Assembly (NCBI GenBank): GCA_023436715.1
Contig: JAEZIJ010000242.1
Span: forward strand, 62,001-126,000
Source of the DNA: Acidobacteriota bacterium
GTDB lineage: Bacteria; Acidobacteriota; Terriglobia; Bryobacterales; Bryobacteraceae
Length of the DNA: 64,000 nt
Direction of reading: 5' to 3'
Position 1 is the first letter of the stretch, and each line of letters begins with the position of its first letter. Of this stretch, positions 1 to 8,427 are shown piece by piece. The translations under genes were made by a program, and so were the position numbers. The notes under the pieces are model-generated. The model saw nothing but the letters and a program-made list of their open reading frames with translations, was not told the DNA's origin and made no database searches.

Positions 1-746
1 AGGGCATCGCAGTGCATTGCGACCGTATCGATATCTCCCCGTTCAACCGGCCCCGTCAATGCCTGGACCGGCCCCAAGCTGAGTGCGTTGCTGCCGCTGG
101 CTCTCACCAGCGGCGCGATGGCGGCCAGCGCGTCGCGTTCCGCGATGCCCGCCGCCCCCATCAGCATAACAGCAGCGTCCACGAGCGCAACAACATAATT
201 GCCGGCCATCACAGCCGCCGCGTGCCACAGGGTCCGTTTGTCAGCCGGAATGTGCAGCGCCCGCCCGCCGAGCATCATCGCGATTCGTTCGGCCCACAGG
301 GCAGCGTCCCCGCCGGCGGTGATCCCGAAAGCGCAGCCCGGCAACGCCGCCATCCCGTGAGCGGGACTCGCGACCGTTTGAAGCGGGTGCAGAGTGCCGC
401 ACGAGACGCCTCGGGCCATGAGCGGCGCAAGAATGTCCGGACCGTGCGCGCCGCAGGTGTGCAGCGCGGCTCCCTGGCTCATGCCCGCATCGGCCAACGC
501 GGCGGCGACACTCGGGATCGCGTCATCCGAAACGGAAATCAGTATGCGGTCGGCGTACTGAGGCAGGCAGTGATATGGCGCCACTTCTCCGCCCCCGATG
601 AACTCCACCGCGGCGCGGGCGTGTTCTACCCGCCGGCTGGCCACCGCCGCCACGCGCTCACCGCGTTCACGCAGCAGCCGCCCGAGCGTCTGCGCCATGC
701 GCCCAGCGCCGGCAATCGCTATCGGCCCGTCTTTTTCAGTCCGCAT
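1..746 (-). CDS. Rossmann-like / DUF2520 domain oxidoreductase (3' end missing)
   Basis: The leftward frame begins at an ATG at 746 and stays open to the window edge, so the C-terminus is missing. The N-terminus has an NAD(P)-binding Rossmann glycine motif (IAIAGAGRMAQTLGRLL). It is followed by a ProC/PanE-like segment (ILISVSDDAIPSVAAAL) and a helical part with HPLQTVASP and HAAAVMAGNYVVAL, as in Rossmann/DUF2520 proteins. The family is thought to be NADP-dependent reductases or dehydrogenases of unknown substrate. The start overlaps the stop of the upstream phosphopantetheinyl transferase gene by 11 nt, so it is probably the last visible gene of that operon. The family is recognised from motifs only and the substrate cannot be stated. 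Confidence 0.75.
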   Translation of the reverse strand, partial: MRTEKDGPIAIAGAGRMAQTLGRLLRERGERVAAVASRRVEHARAAVEFIGGGEVAPYHCLPQYADRILISVSDDAIPSVAAALADAGMSQGAALHTCGAHGPDILAPLMARGVSCGTLHPLQTVASPAHGMAALPGCAFGITAGGDAALWAERIAMMLGGRALHIPADKRTLWHAAAVMAGNYVVALVDAAVMLMGAAGIAERDALAAIAPLVRASGSNALSLGPVQALTGPVERGDIDTVAMHCDA

Positions 747-1353
747 ATTCCCAGGTCAAAACCCGTTCAGGCGCACATTCGGCGGCGAGAGCGGCCGCAT
801 AACCGGCGCCCGGATCCAGGTCCCTCACCGGCCATTGTTCGCTCACCACTTCGTCGCCCAGCCCGCGGCCGGCAGCCTTCAACCGCGCCTCGAACCGCGT
901 CCAGTAAACGAAAAAAGGTTCGGCGCGCTGTTCCGGTTTGAGCGTCTCGAGCGCATCGGCTTCCTCCCTTTCGAGAACACGGCGCGCAATTTGGAGTGCA
1001 TCGGGGATCGGGCGTATTCGCTCCACATCCACCCCCACCTCACATCGACGCGCAACCGCAACCAACGCGAGGCCGCCGGAGTGGGAGAGATTGAACCGAA
1101 CGTCCGATTCCGGATTCAGGCGTGGTTTCCCGCGCGGCGCGCGGAGAAACCGGACAGCCGCGGGCGCAATCCCACAATACCGCGATAGCACCCTCCGCAG
1201 CGCACCGTGAGCAACCACGAATCGATCCCGGTCGCCTTGCCGGTGGAAATTCCTGCCGGCCTCTTCAGGCGCGAGTTCAGCAGTGAGAGATTCCGGGGAG
1301 AACAGGTCGAGCGCAACTCGCCAGACATGCACTTCGCCTTCGCAAAGGATCAC
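736..1353 (-). CDS. Sfp-type 4'-phosphopantetheinyl transferase
   Basis: Transfers 4'-phosphopantetheine from CoA to the active serine of carrier proteins. Family motifs appear in order: GKPRL, FNLSHSGG, VGVDVERI (Mg-binding D/E) and the YWTRFEARLKAAGRGL helix, where the acidic and terminal lysine positions of the W-x-x-x-E-A-x-x-K-A motif are kept. A GTG at 1353 overlaps the stop of the upstream glycosyltransferase-thioesterase gene as GTGA, so I prefer it (205 aa). An ATG at 1377 would add 8 residues. In this operon the obvious substrate is Ser649 of the FkbH-carrier protein encoded at 4684-6849. That pairing is inferred from context. Confidence 0.88.
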   Translation of the reverse strand: MILCEGEVHVWRVALDLFSPESLTAELAPEEAGRNFHRQGDRDRFVVAHGALRRVLSRYCGIAPAAVRFLRAPRGKPRLNPESDVRFNLSHSGGLALVAVARRCEVGVDVERIRPIPDALQIARRVLEREEADALETLKPEQRAEPFFVYWTRFEARLKAAGRGLGDEVVSEQWPVRDLDPGAGYAAALAAECAPERVLTWEYAD

Positions 1354-3383
1354 GTCCGAAGGAGCCCGGTCCCACATAGGTCCCTCGCGAGCAGGGCGAC
1401 AAAGCTTCCGGAATTGATGAAGAAATGCCCCCCGGGCAGCATCTCAAGCGCGAACGAGGCCGTAGTCTGCCGCGCCCAACCCTCGAGGTGGTCCCGCGTG
1501 ATGTTTGCATCTTCCGTGCCGCCATAGGCTCGGATGGGGCAGTCCAGCGGCGGCTCCCCGGTGTAGATGTAATTCCGGTACAACGCCGCATCCGCGCGCA
1601 CTGTGGGAAGAATCGTCCTGAGGAGTTCTTCATTCGCGAGCGCTTCGGCGGGGATGCCTTCCAGTTTTCGAAGCTCGGCGATCAGTTCGGCGTCGGCCGG
1701 TTCGGGCGGGGGAACGTGATTCAGCCGGAACTGCGGGGCCCGGGCGGCGGAAACGAACAGGCCGGCCGGGGCCGGCAGATTCCGGCGCCGCAACTCGCGG
1801 GCGAGTTCGAACGCGATGGCCGCGCCCATGCTGTGCCCGTAAAACGCGAATCGCCCGTTCAGAAATGGCCGGATCGCCTCTACCAGTGCCTCGATGAGCG
1901 GCCCCATGCGGTCGACCGGCGGTTCGGAGATTCGCGTTTCGCGCCCCGGAAACCGCGCCGGCAACACCGCGACCGCTTCGGGAAGCCCGGCCGGCCAGGT
2001 CCTGTACATTAGAGTGCCGCCGCCGGCATGGGGAAAACAGAACAGGCGCAATGCCGTGGGCTGCGCCGGGTCCGCGTTGGGGAACCACGCGCCGCCGGGT
2101 GAGGACTTCCGCCGCATCCTCAGCGCGAGCAGCCTGCGCTTCTCGGGCGAGAGCCGGTCGAGCGGCGAGGCATCCGCGACAGCGCCTGCCTCCCAGGGCC
2201 GGCGCGGAGCCCTGACTACCTCCTCCAGAAAGCTCTCGAACGGCGCGACGCTGAGGGCGTCCGCGTAGGCCAGGGCGACCTTGCGCGAGGCGCGCGAGAT
2301 CTCTTCGTAGTGGCCGCGGTCATCCAGCAGCCGGCCGAGCGCTTCGGCCCACGGCCCGACGTCCTGGGGCGGCACCTCGGCCACGGGCACCATCTGCTCG
2401 TCGAGCCGCGTCTGGTACCTCTCGATCGGCCGGACCGGCAGCAAATACGGGACGTCCATCTTCGCTTCCGGAATCCCGCCCACGTTGCTGCCCAGCACCG
2501 GAATTCCCCGCAGCATCGCCTCGACAACGATTCGCGACCGCGCCTCCGCCCACAGCGACGGAACGAGCAGCACGCGGGTGCGGGCGAGCAGGTCGTCTAT
2601 ATTGTCGACCGGGTCAAGCAAGCGGACGTTCGGCAGCGCGGCCAGCGCGGCGCGATCGTTTTCGTTCGTCCCCCACGTGGGAACCGCCGCAAACAGCGCA
2701 GCCGGGAACCGCTTCGCCAGGTCCAGGAAAATCGAAATTCCCTTGACCGCGCACGGATTCACCAGCGTTACAAACTCGTTTTCGAAGCGCCCGAGATCGG
2801 GGTACGGCCCCGGCTCGAGCAACGAGATGGGCAGCGCAACCGCCTCGATGCCGCTCCATTTGCGGATGTACTCGGCCACGTACCGGCTCACACCGACAAC
2901 GCCATCCGCCCGCCTCAGCAGTTCGGTCTTGACGGCACTCGGGAAGGCGCAGTCGGGGCCGAACGGCACGGCAAGCGTCGCGCGAGTGAGATAGACCACG
3001 CGCGCGGTTTCCGCCTTCAGCGCCGCTTCGAGCAGCATCTGAGCCGGATCGTCGGTGGAATTCAGGATCACGGACGGCCCGAACTCTTCGATCTGGTCTG
3101 TGAAGTACGCGCGCAGGTGCGGGTTGTTCGCAACTACGTGGGCTTCGACGCCGCGGTGCTTGAATACGACCACACCGGAATCCGAGGAAATGACGGGCAC
3201 GGAACGGGCCGCAAGCTCTTCGAGGTATCGCTCGTGCGCCTCCCGGCTGAACGTGCTGAGCCGCGCCACAACGCGGCAGGCGTGCCCGCGCGCCGCGAGC
3301 GCCTCGATCAGCATGCGGTTCGATTTGTCTCCGCCGCCGTGCGCGGGATAGTAGAGCGAGTTCTGCGCGAGCAGGATCCGCAT
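1350..3383 (-). CDS. GT4 glycosyltransferase fused to type II thioesterase
   Basis: A 677-residue two-domain protein. Residues about 1-390 form a GT-B, family 4-like glycosyltransferase (N-terminal MRILLAQNSLYYPAHGGGDKS; C-terminal EAMLRGIPVLGSNVGGIPEA nucleotide-sugar loop). Residues about 436-677 form a GrsT/RifR-like alpha/beta-hydrolase: FCFPHAGGG, YGHSMGA with nucleophile Ser518, Asp625 in GGTEDAN and His653 in PGGHFF, so the catalytic triad looks intact. Between them is LSPEKRRLLALRMRR, the kind of helical linker that follows carrier domains in NRPS/PKS proteins. The gene lies 2 nt after the paralogous glycosyltransferase gene and overlaps the PPTase start. Such thioesterases hydrolyse or release carrier-bound acyl groups. 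The fusion suggests sugar transfer coupled to acyl release, which is inference. Confidence 0.87.
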   Translation of the reverse strand: MRILLAQNSLYYPAHGGGDKSNRMLIEALAARGHACRVVARLSTFSREAHERYLEELAARSVPVISSDSGVVVFKHRGVEAHVVANNPHLRAYFTDQIEEFGPSVILNSTDDPAQMLLEAALKAETARVVYLTRATLAVPFGPDCAFPSAVKTELLRRADGVVGVSRYVAEYIRKWSGIEAVALPISLLEPGPYPDLGRFENEFVTLVNPCAVKGISIFLDLAKRFPAALFAAVPTWGTNENDRAALAALPNVRLLDPVDNIDDLLARTRVLLVPSLWAEARSRIVVEAMLRGIPVLGSNVGGIPEAKMDVPYLLPVRPIERYQTRLDEQMVPVAEVPPQDVGPWAEALGRLLDDRGHYEEISRASRKVALAYADALSVAPFESFLEEVVRAPRRPWEAGAVADASPLDRLSPEKRRLLALRMRRKSSPGGAWFPNADPAQPTALRLFCFPHAGGGTLMYRTWPAGLPEAVAVLPARFPGRETRISEPPVDRMGPLIEALVEAIRPFLNGRFAFYGHSMGAAIAFELARELRRRNLPAPAGLFVSAARAPQFRLNHVPPPEPADAELIAELRKLEGIPAEALANEELLRTILPTVRADAALYRNYIYTGEPPLDCPIRAYGGTEDANITRDHLEGWARQTTASFALEMLPGGHFFINSGSFVALLARDLCGTGLLRT

Positions 3384-3385
3384 AA

Positions 3386-4678
3386 TCAGTCCGGGTTCGA
3401 CGCCCGCTTGCGCAGCCGCTGGATCAGGAGCGCACGCTTCTCCGCCGAAAGCTGGGACACGGCGCTATGCGCGGCCGGCCCCCCCGCCTCCTCGGACCGC
3501 TTTTCCACAGACCCCGGAACGAGCGCCCGCAGAAACTCCTCCATCCGCCCGGGCCGCAGTCCGCTGACGAATCGAAGCGCGGTGCCTCGGGAAGCCGCCG
3601 CCTCCCGTTCGTACTGGTGGCGGTCCGTGAGCAGCGTTTCAAGCGCCTCTGCCCAGGGGGCGATGTCCTGATCGGCAACCACGGGCTTCGGCATCCCGCG
3701 CTCGTCAAACACCGGCTCGAACCGCTCGATCGGGCGCACGGGGATTACGAACTCGGTTCCGGTCTTTGCTTCCTGCAAACCTCCGCAATCGCTCGCCACC
3801 ACCGGCACGCCCCGGAGCATTGCCTCCATCACGATCAAGCCGAATCCCTCGTACCAGAGCGACGGCATCAGCAGCAGGCGCGTCCTCGCAAGCACTTCCT
3901 CGATATCACGGCAGTTCGGCAGCAGCGTCACGTTCGGGAGCGCTTCCAGCGCCTGCCGGTCCGCCGATGTGGTGCCCCAACCAGGCAGAGCGGCAAAGGC
4001 GACGTTCGGGAGTCTGCGCGCCAGGGCGAGGAAAATCGAGATACCCTTCACCTCGCACGGGTTGATCAGCGTGACGAACTCGTTATCGAAGGACCCGCAC
4101 TCCCGAAACGGTCCTGCACCGTACATGGGCGGATGAATGATTTCGGCGCGGCAACCCGCGTGAGTCTCGACGTACCCCTGCATGTGGCGCCCGATCACAA
4201 CAACTCCCGCCGCGCGGGCTATGAGTTCCGCGCCTTGCGGCTCGGGGTTCCAACTCGCCGGGCCGAACGGGAAGAATTGCGGCGTGTGCGCCAGGTAGAC
4301 CACTCTGCCCGGAGCCAACTCGTGCGCCTGGCGGATCAGCACGTGCCCGACGTCTTCGGAGGACACCAGCAGCCACTCCGGGTGGAATTCCTGAACCTGC
4401 GCGCGCAGCAACTGCGATTGCCGCGACGGCTCGGAGGCCGAATAGATATCGACCCCTCCCCGCCGTGACAGTTCAACGCCGTCGCCCAGATCGGCCGGCT
4501 GTTCCATTCCCTCATTGCGCAATTGCTCAAGCCTGCCGGCGCCACCGGCGAGCGCCGCGCTCACAATCCGGCAACTGTGGCCGGCCGCCGCCAGATGGTC
4601 CAGCCAGACCAGGTTGCTGCGCGTCGCGCCGCCTCGCGGAGGCACATAGGAAGCATTCGCTGCAAGCAGAATGCGCAT
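3386..4678 (-). CDS. GT4 family glycosyltransferase
   Basis: A 430-residue GT-B glycosyltransferase related to the N-terminal half of the downstream fusion protein, probably a tandem duplicate. Shared features are MRILLAANASYVPPRGGATRS at the N-terminus, NEFVTLINPCEVKGISIFLALA in the middle, and EGFGLIVMEAMLRGVPVVAS with DCGGLQEA near the donor site. It retains the Glu of E-x7-E-type GT4 signatures. The C-terminus ends in LSAEKRALLIQRLRKRAS, the same linker-like motif that joins the two domains of the neighbour. It starts 5 nt after the FkbH-carrier gene and ends 2 nt before the fusion gene. Donor and acceptor sugars cannot be read from the sequence. Confidence 0.88.
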   Translation of the reverse strand: MRILLAANASYVPPRGGATRSNLVWLDHLAAAGHSCRIVSAALAGGAGRLEQLRNEGMEQPADLGDGVELSRRGGVDIYSASEPSRQSQLLRAQVQEFHPEWLLVSSEDVGHVLIRQAHELAPGRVVYLAHTPQFFPFGPASWNPEPQGAELIARAAGVVVIGRHMQGYVETHAGCRAEIIHPPMYGAGPFRECGSFDNEFVTLINPCEVKGISIFLALARRLPNVAFAALPGWGTTSADRQALEALPNVTLLPNCRDIEEVLARTRLLLMPSLWYEGFGLIVMEAMLRGVPVVASDCGGLQEAKTGTEFVIPVRPIERFEPVFDERGMPKPVVADQDIAPWAEALETLLTDRHQYEREAAASRGTALRFVSGLRPGRMEEFLRALVPGSVEKRSEEAGGPAAHSAVSQLSAEKRALLIQRLRKRASNPD

Positions 4679-4683
4679 TGCCG

Positions 4684-6849
4684 TTACTGTTCCTTTTCGA
4701 GAAGCGCCCGGACTTCTTCATCCGAGAGGCCCTCGAGTTCCTTCAGCAACTCCTCGTAATCGGCGCCCGCGTGTTTGATCTCCTCGACGTCGATCGCTTT
4801 AGCCAGCTCCGCCACCGTGAACGGACCGCCGTAGACCACTTCGAGCGACAGATCGACATGGAACGTCTGGCGCACACGGGAAAGCAACTGGACTGCCAGC
4901 AGCGAGTGCCCGCCGAGATCGAAGAAGCTGTCGTGAATGCCCACCGAAGGCAGACCCAGAAGCTCGGCCCACATCGCGGCAAGCTTCGTTTCGAGTTCGG
5001 TCCGCGGAGCTTCGGATTTAGAGGTGGCCGTGTTTCTCCTGTGCCGCGCCGAAGTGCGCTCCAGGATTTGCCCGGTAGTCGCAAGCTCGTTCGCGATCCG
5101 GTTGTAATCCACCATCTTGCGTGCCGCCGTTGGCGCCGCTGCCTGACGCACCGGCGCAGCCGCCGTCTTCACGCCGTTCGGTTGGTATTTAAGCCCTGCC
5201 AGAAACTCCGCCGGGAACCGGAAAACGATGCCGTCCCCATCAGGCGCCGCGAACTGCGCACCAACGCTTTCGAGCAGCTTCAGCGCCGGGCTGTTGCGGG
5301 CCGTGCGAACGAACCGGGCGTCCACCCCGGAAAGTCCCCGCTCCCTGGCAATCTCGCCCAGCCGCGCCAGCATCCGGTGCTCGCATCCGCGGCCCAGCGC
5401 GCGGCAGCTCAGCAGGAATGTATCGAGCGCGATAACGCCCTCACGGGCCTCGAAAATCATCACTCCGACCAGCCCGTAGCCGCCGAACCGGTCTCGCACC
5501 TCGACGGTCAGGCATTCGGCCTTGCCGTCCCGCAGCAGATCCTGGATCTCGTTTTCCGACCGCCGGATGCAACTGAAGTTCATCTGGTTGGTCCGGTGCG
5601 TCAACTGCGAAACCCTCGGAAGCTGCTCCGGGCTCATCGGCGCGATCGTGATTTCCAGGTTCAGCGCCGCCAGGAACTCCTCCAGGCTGGCCGATTTCTT
5701 TTCCAGCCGCCCGCGCTCGACTTCCTGGGTGTATAGAACCGCCCGCTCGCGGTCCTCCTGCGTGGCTCGAAGGCGGTCAAACGCCCAGACGTGGCGCAGA
5801 AATGCCGGGATTTTCCCTGGCTCGGAGGGCAGTTGGAGGCTCAATACCTCCGGGCAGTGCGCCCGAACTTCGGCGCACTCGGTCGGGTTGTCGTCCACGA
5901 AGATGAAGCTATCCAGCCCCAGCCGCAGTTCCTCGGCCAGCGATACGATGTTGGCCGATTTGGGCTGCCAGTCTACCCGCCGTGCGACGAAGTGCTCCAG
6001 GCGCAGAGGGAATTCGGGATGGGCGCGGAAGGTCTCGACTACATCGTCGTCGTTGTTCTTGCTGGCAATCGAGAGCAGCATGCCCGCATCGTGCTGAGCC
6101 AGCATGAATTCCTGGAGCGCGCGCCGCGCCGGGTCAAGCACGACCCCCTGGGGGCCATCCTCGCCGCAGACACCCTGCCAGAGCGTCTCGTCCGCGTCGA
6201 GCACGATCACCTTGTAGGGCGCCATCCGGAGCGCCTGAATTTTCCGGGCCACCAACGTCCCGAGAGCGGCAAAGAAGGCCGGCTTGTACGGGATGTGCCC
6301 CAAAACGTCGCCATCCGGGTCGTAGTAGTCCGGCACCGGGTAAAGCTCCCGCAATTCCTCCGAGGATGCCACGTAAACGCCGCTCAACCCTCCAAGGGAC
6401 GATTCGACCAGCGCCTCCATGCTCGCGGCCAGGGCCGCCCTGCCCGGGTCGCTCAGGAATTCCGGCGATGCAGGACAGACCGAAACCAGCAGCGGCGAAC
6501 GGAACCGCCCCGCCGCCGAACACACGGACGAGATCAGGTGCCTGACGTTCGCCTCGAGGTCCTGCGCCCCGGCCTCGCCGAACCGCGACCAGTCCTCGAA
6601 CCGCACCAGTACCACGTTGACGCCGTCCCGATTACGGGCGAGGAGGCTCTCGGGGTCCAGCAGTTGCTGGAAAACCTGGCTGTAAGGCGCAAATTTGACC
6701 TGAAAGTCCCAGCCGAGATCCTCGATCCAGAACGCCAGGGGCGCCTCGATCAACTCCGCCGTGAATGTCGCGCTCACGGCGACCGTAGGAGCCGTCAGCG
6801 ACGGCGCCGCGTGAACTGCTGCCGAAGAATCCTGGGAAGGGCGAGCCAT
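4684..6849 (-). CDS. FkbH-type HAD-IIIC protein with C-terminal carrier (PCP/ACP) domain
   Basis: FkbH-like enzymes take a glyceryl group from 1,3-bisphosphoglycerate, dephosphorylate it and load it on a carrier protein. From the preferred ATG at 6849 (721 aa), residues 1-205 are the N-terminal domain of NRPS-associated FkbH proteins (FAPYSQVFQQLLDPESLLARN). The HAD core is VLDADETLW (Asp218), SIASKNNDDDV and FVDDNPTECAEV. Then follows a GNAT-like segment (LSCRALGRGCEHRML), and a carrier domain at about 615-700 with DLGGHSLLAVQLL, attachment Ser649. A longer ATG at 7014 would run into the divergent MFS start, so I reject it. It is the first gene of the operon. No condensation, adenylation or ketosynthase domain is nearby, which makes its role unusual. 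Confidence 0.9.
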   Translation of the reverse strand: MARPSQDSSAAVHAAPSLTAPTVAVSATFTAELIEAPLAFWIEDLGWDFQVKFAPYSQVFQQLLDPESLLARNRDGVNVVLVRFEDWSRFGEAGAQDLEANVRHLISSVCSAAGRFRSPLLVSVCPASPEFLSDPGRAALAASMEALVESSLGGLSGVYVASSEELRELYPVPDYYDPDGDVLGHIPYKPAFFAALGTLVARKIQALRMAPYKVIVLDADETLWQGVCGEDGPQGVVLDPARRALQEFMLAQHDAGMLLSIASKNNDDDVVETFRAHPEFPLRLEHFVARRVDWQPKSANIVSLAEELRLGLDSFIFVDDNPTECAEVRAHCPEVLSLQLPSEPGKIPAFLRHVWAFDRLRATQEDRERAVLYTQEVERGRLEKKSASLEEFLAALNLEITIAPMSPEQLPRVSQLTHRTNQMNFSCIRRSENEIQDLLRDGKAECLTVEVRDRFGGYGLVGVMIFEAREGVIALDTFLLSCRALGRGCEHRMLARLGEIARERGLSGVDARFVRTARNSPALKLLESVGAQFAAPDGDGIVFRFPAEFLAGLKYQPNGVKTAAAPVRQAAAPTAARKMVDYNRIANELATTGQILERTSARHRRNTATSKSEAPRTELETKLAAMWAELLGLPSVGIHDSFFDLGGHSLLAVQLLSRVRQTFHVDLSLEVVYGGPFTVAELAKAIDVEEIKHAGADYEELLKELEGLSDEEVRALLEKEQ

Positions 6850-6874
6850 CAGAGGAATAATTCCCGAAAACTTT

Positions 6875-6904
6875 ATTATGGTTCGACGCACGGCGAACTC
6901 ACAA
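6875..6904 (-). promoter_or_regulatory. predicted sigma70 promoter of the FkbH operon
   Basis: Reading leftward, TTGTGA (6904-6899) is followed after 18 nt by CATAAT (6880-6875). Transcription would start near 6868, about 19 nt ahead of the preferred ATG at 6849. This supports the short start of the FkbH-carrier protein. It lies in the 121-nt gap shared with the divergent MFS gene. Confidence 0.45.
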
Positions 6905-6970
6905 CTCAGTGTACGAACGGCCTTCAAGGGGGGCACATCAAAAAGACGGCGCCTCGGGGTCGTATCCTGA

Positions 6971-8260
6971 ATGAGAATGTCCGATTTCCTGAACCTGCTC
7001 CGCGGCAACTCCAACTATCGCAACATGTGGCTGGGCCAGGTGGTCAGCGAGATCGGCGATCATTTCAACAATATCGCGGTCCTGAGCCTCGTCATCGCGA
7101 CCACCGGATCGGGCCTGGCGGTCGCCGTTGTGATGCTGGCCCGCGCGATTCCGGCTGTGTTGGCGGGGCCGATCGCCGGGGTCGTGCTGGACCGCTTCGA
7201 TCGCAAGCGCGTCATGATCGCGAGCGACCTGGCTCGTGCCGCCGTCGCCGCCGGGTTCATCTTTGCCATCCCGCACGGCCGGATCGGGGTAGTGCTCGCG
7301 CTGAGCGCCGCGTTGATGTTTGCCTCGCCGTTTTTCACCAGCGGACGCTCGGCGATCCTGCCGGCGATCGCCAGCGAGCGGGAACTCCACCCCGCGAACT
7401 CGCTGACCCAGACCACGCAATGGGCCACGCAGACCCTGGGAACCCTGCTCGCCGGGTTCAGCGCGGCAAAGTTCGGCTACACCTGGGCTTTCATACTGAA
7501 CGGAGCTTCGTTCCTGTTTTCCGCGGTGGCGATCTGGAGGTTGCGTGCCGCCCCCGGCACGTCCTTCCAGCCGAAACGCGCGGAAGCCGGGGCGGTCGCG
7601 CCCTGGAGCGAATACAAGGACGGATTGCGCTACATCGGCTACTCTCCCCTGACCCTCGGCATCGCCCTGCTCTCGGTGGGGTGGGCGATGGGCGGCGGCG
7701 CGGCGCAGATCCTTTTCACTTTGTTCGGCGAGCAGGTATTCCACCGGGGCGCGGCGGGGATCGGCACGATCTGGAGCCTGGCGGGGGCCGGCCTGCTCGC
7801 GGGCGGCGCGATCGGGCACATGCTGGGCCGCCGCGTGGATTTCAAGGGCTACAAGCGGTCGATTTCCGTCTCCTACCTGGTGCATGGCGGCGCTTTCGTT
7901 GTCTTCAGCGTCATGGAGCAGTACTGGGCGGCGCTGTTTTTCGTCATGCTGTCGCGGATCGGCATGGCGGTGACCTCCGTGCTCAACTACTCTCAACTGC
8001 TGCGGAACACGCCGGACGAGTTTCGCGGCCGCGTGTTCGCCACCATGGAGACGGTTCGCTGGCCGATCATGGTTCTTTCGATGGGGGCGGCGGGTGTCGC
8101 CTCCCAGTACTGGAGCCCGCGCGCGATCGGCGTGGTGGCGGGCGTCCTCGGTACGGTGACGGCGCTGGCATGGGCGTGGGCGGACTGGCGCGGAAAACTC
8201 CCCGAGCCGGCGGCCCAGGGCAAACCGCTTCCTCGCGGTCGCGGCTCGGCAACGGCATGA
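6971..8260 (+). CDS. MFS exporter (EntS/DHA3-like)
   Basis: A 429-residue integral membrane protein with about twelve predicted TM segments. The N-terminal LGQVVSEIGDHFNNIAVLSL and the loop 2-3 motif GVVLDRFDRKRVMIASDLARA are typical of MFS_3/enterobactin-exporter-like H+-driven efflux proteins. It diverges from the FkbH-carrier operon across a 121-nt promoter region, so the simplest inference is that it exports the operon's product. Genes of this family are also common as stand-alone drug exporters. An in-frame ATG two codons later (6977) is an alternative start. Confidence 0.88.
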   Translation: MRMSDFLNLLRGNSNYRNMWLGQVVSEIGDHFNNIAVLSLVIATTGSGLAVAVVMLARAIPAVLAGPIAGVVLDRFDRKRVMIASDLARAAVAAGFIFAIPHGRIGVVLALSAALMFASPFFTSGRSAILPAIASERELHPANSLTQTTQWATQTLGTLLAGFSAAKFGYTWAFILNGASFLFSAVAIWRLRAAPGTSFQPKRAEAGAVAPWSEYKDGLRYIGYSPLTLGIALLSVGWAMGGGAAQILFTLFGEQVFHRGAAGIGTIWSLAGAGLLAGGAIGHMLGRRVDFKGYKRSISVSYLVHGGAFVVFSVMEQYWAALFFVMLSRIGMAVTSVLNYSQLLRNTPDEFRGRVFATMETVRWPIMVLSMGAAGVASQYWSPRAIGVVAGVLGTVTALAWAWADWRGKLPEPAAQGKPLPRGRGSATA

Positions 8261-8331
8261 AACCGGCCGTTGCGCGCTCATCACCGCCAGCGGGATCGCC
8301 ACCTGATTGGAGACCTGCCCCACGCGCTGCT

Positions 8332-8356
8332 GCACAGGCCGGGAGGCCTGTGCCAC
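8332..8356. repeat. dispersed palindromic repeat, copy 1
   Basis: A perfect 9-bp inverted repeat (GCACAGGCC, 4-nt loop, GGCCTGTGC) followed by CAC lies in the MFS-cysS gap. Its core CAGGCC-TCC-GGCCTG recurs in three other intergenic places in the window (31126, 42879, 47079). It could act as a transcript-end hairpin, but there is no T-run. Confidence 0.5.
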
Positions 8357-8401
8357 CCCGGAGCGGTGATCTCCGTTCCCGATAGACCGCACAACCCCTT
8401 T

Positions 8402-8410
8402 TGCTAGGAT
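8402..8410 (+). promoter_or_regulatory. extended -10 promoter of cysS
   Basis: TGCTAGGAT (TGn plus -10 TAGGAT at 8405-8410) lies 17 nt before the cysS ATG at 8428. I see no good -35. The same TGCTAnnnT element precedes several other genes here. Confidence 0.4.
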
Positions 8411-8427
8411 GGTAGTCCACCCTTTTT

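Noticed and set aside
6850..7014. A longer start for the FkbH-carrier protein at 7014.
   Set aside because: It would overlap the divergent MFS coding start and lie upstream of the best promoter.
5791..8385. An 864-codon rightward open frame antisense to the FkbH gene and then through the MFS gene in another frame.
   Set aside because: The product is low-complexity Arg/Pro/His-rich, and both opposing frames encode recognisable families. High GC produces such shadow frames throughout.
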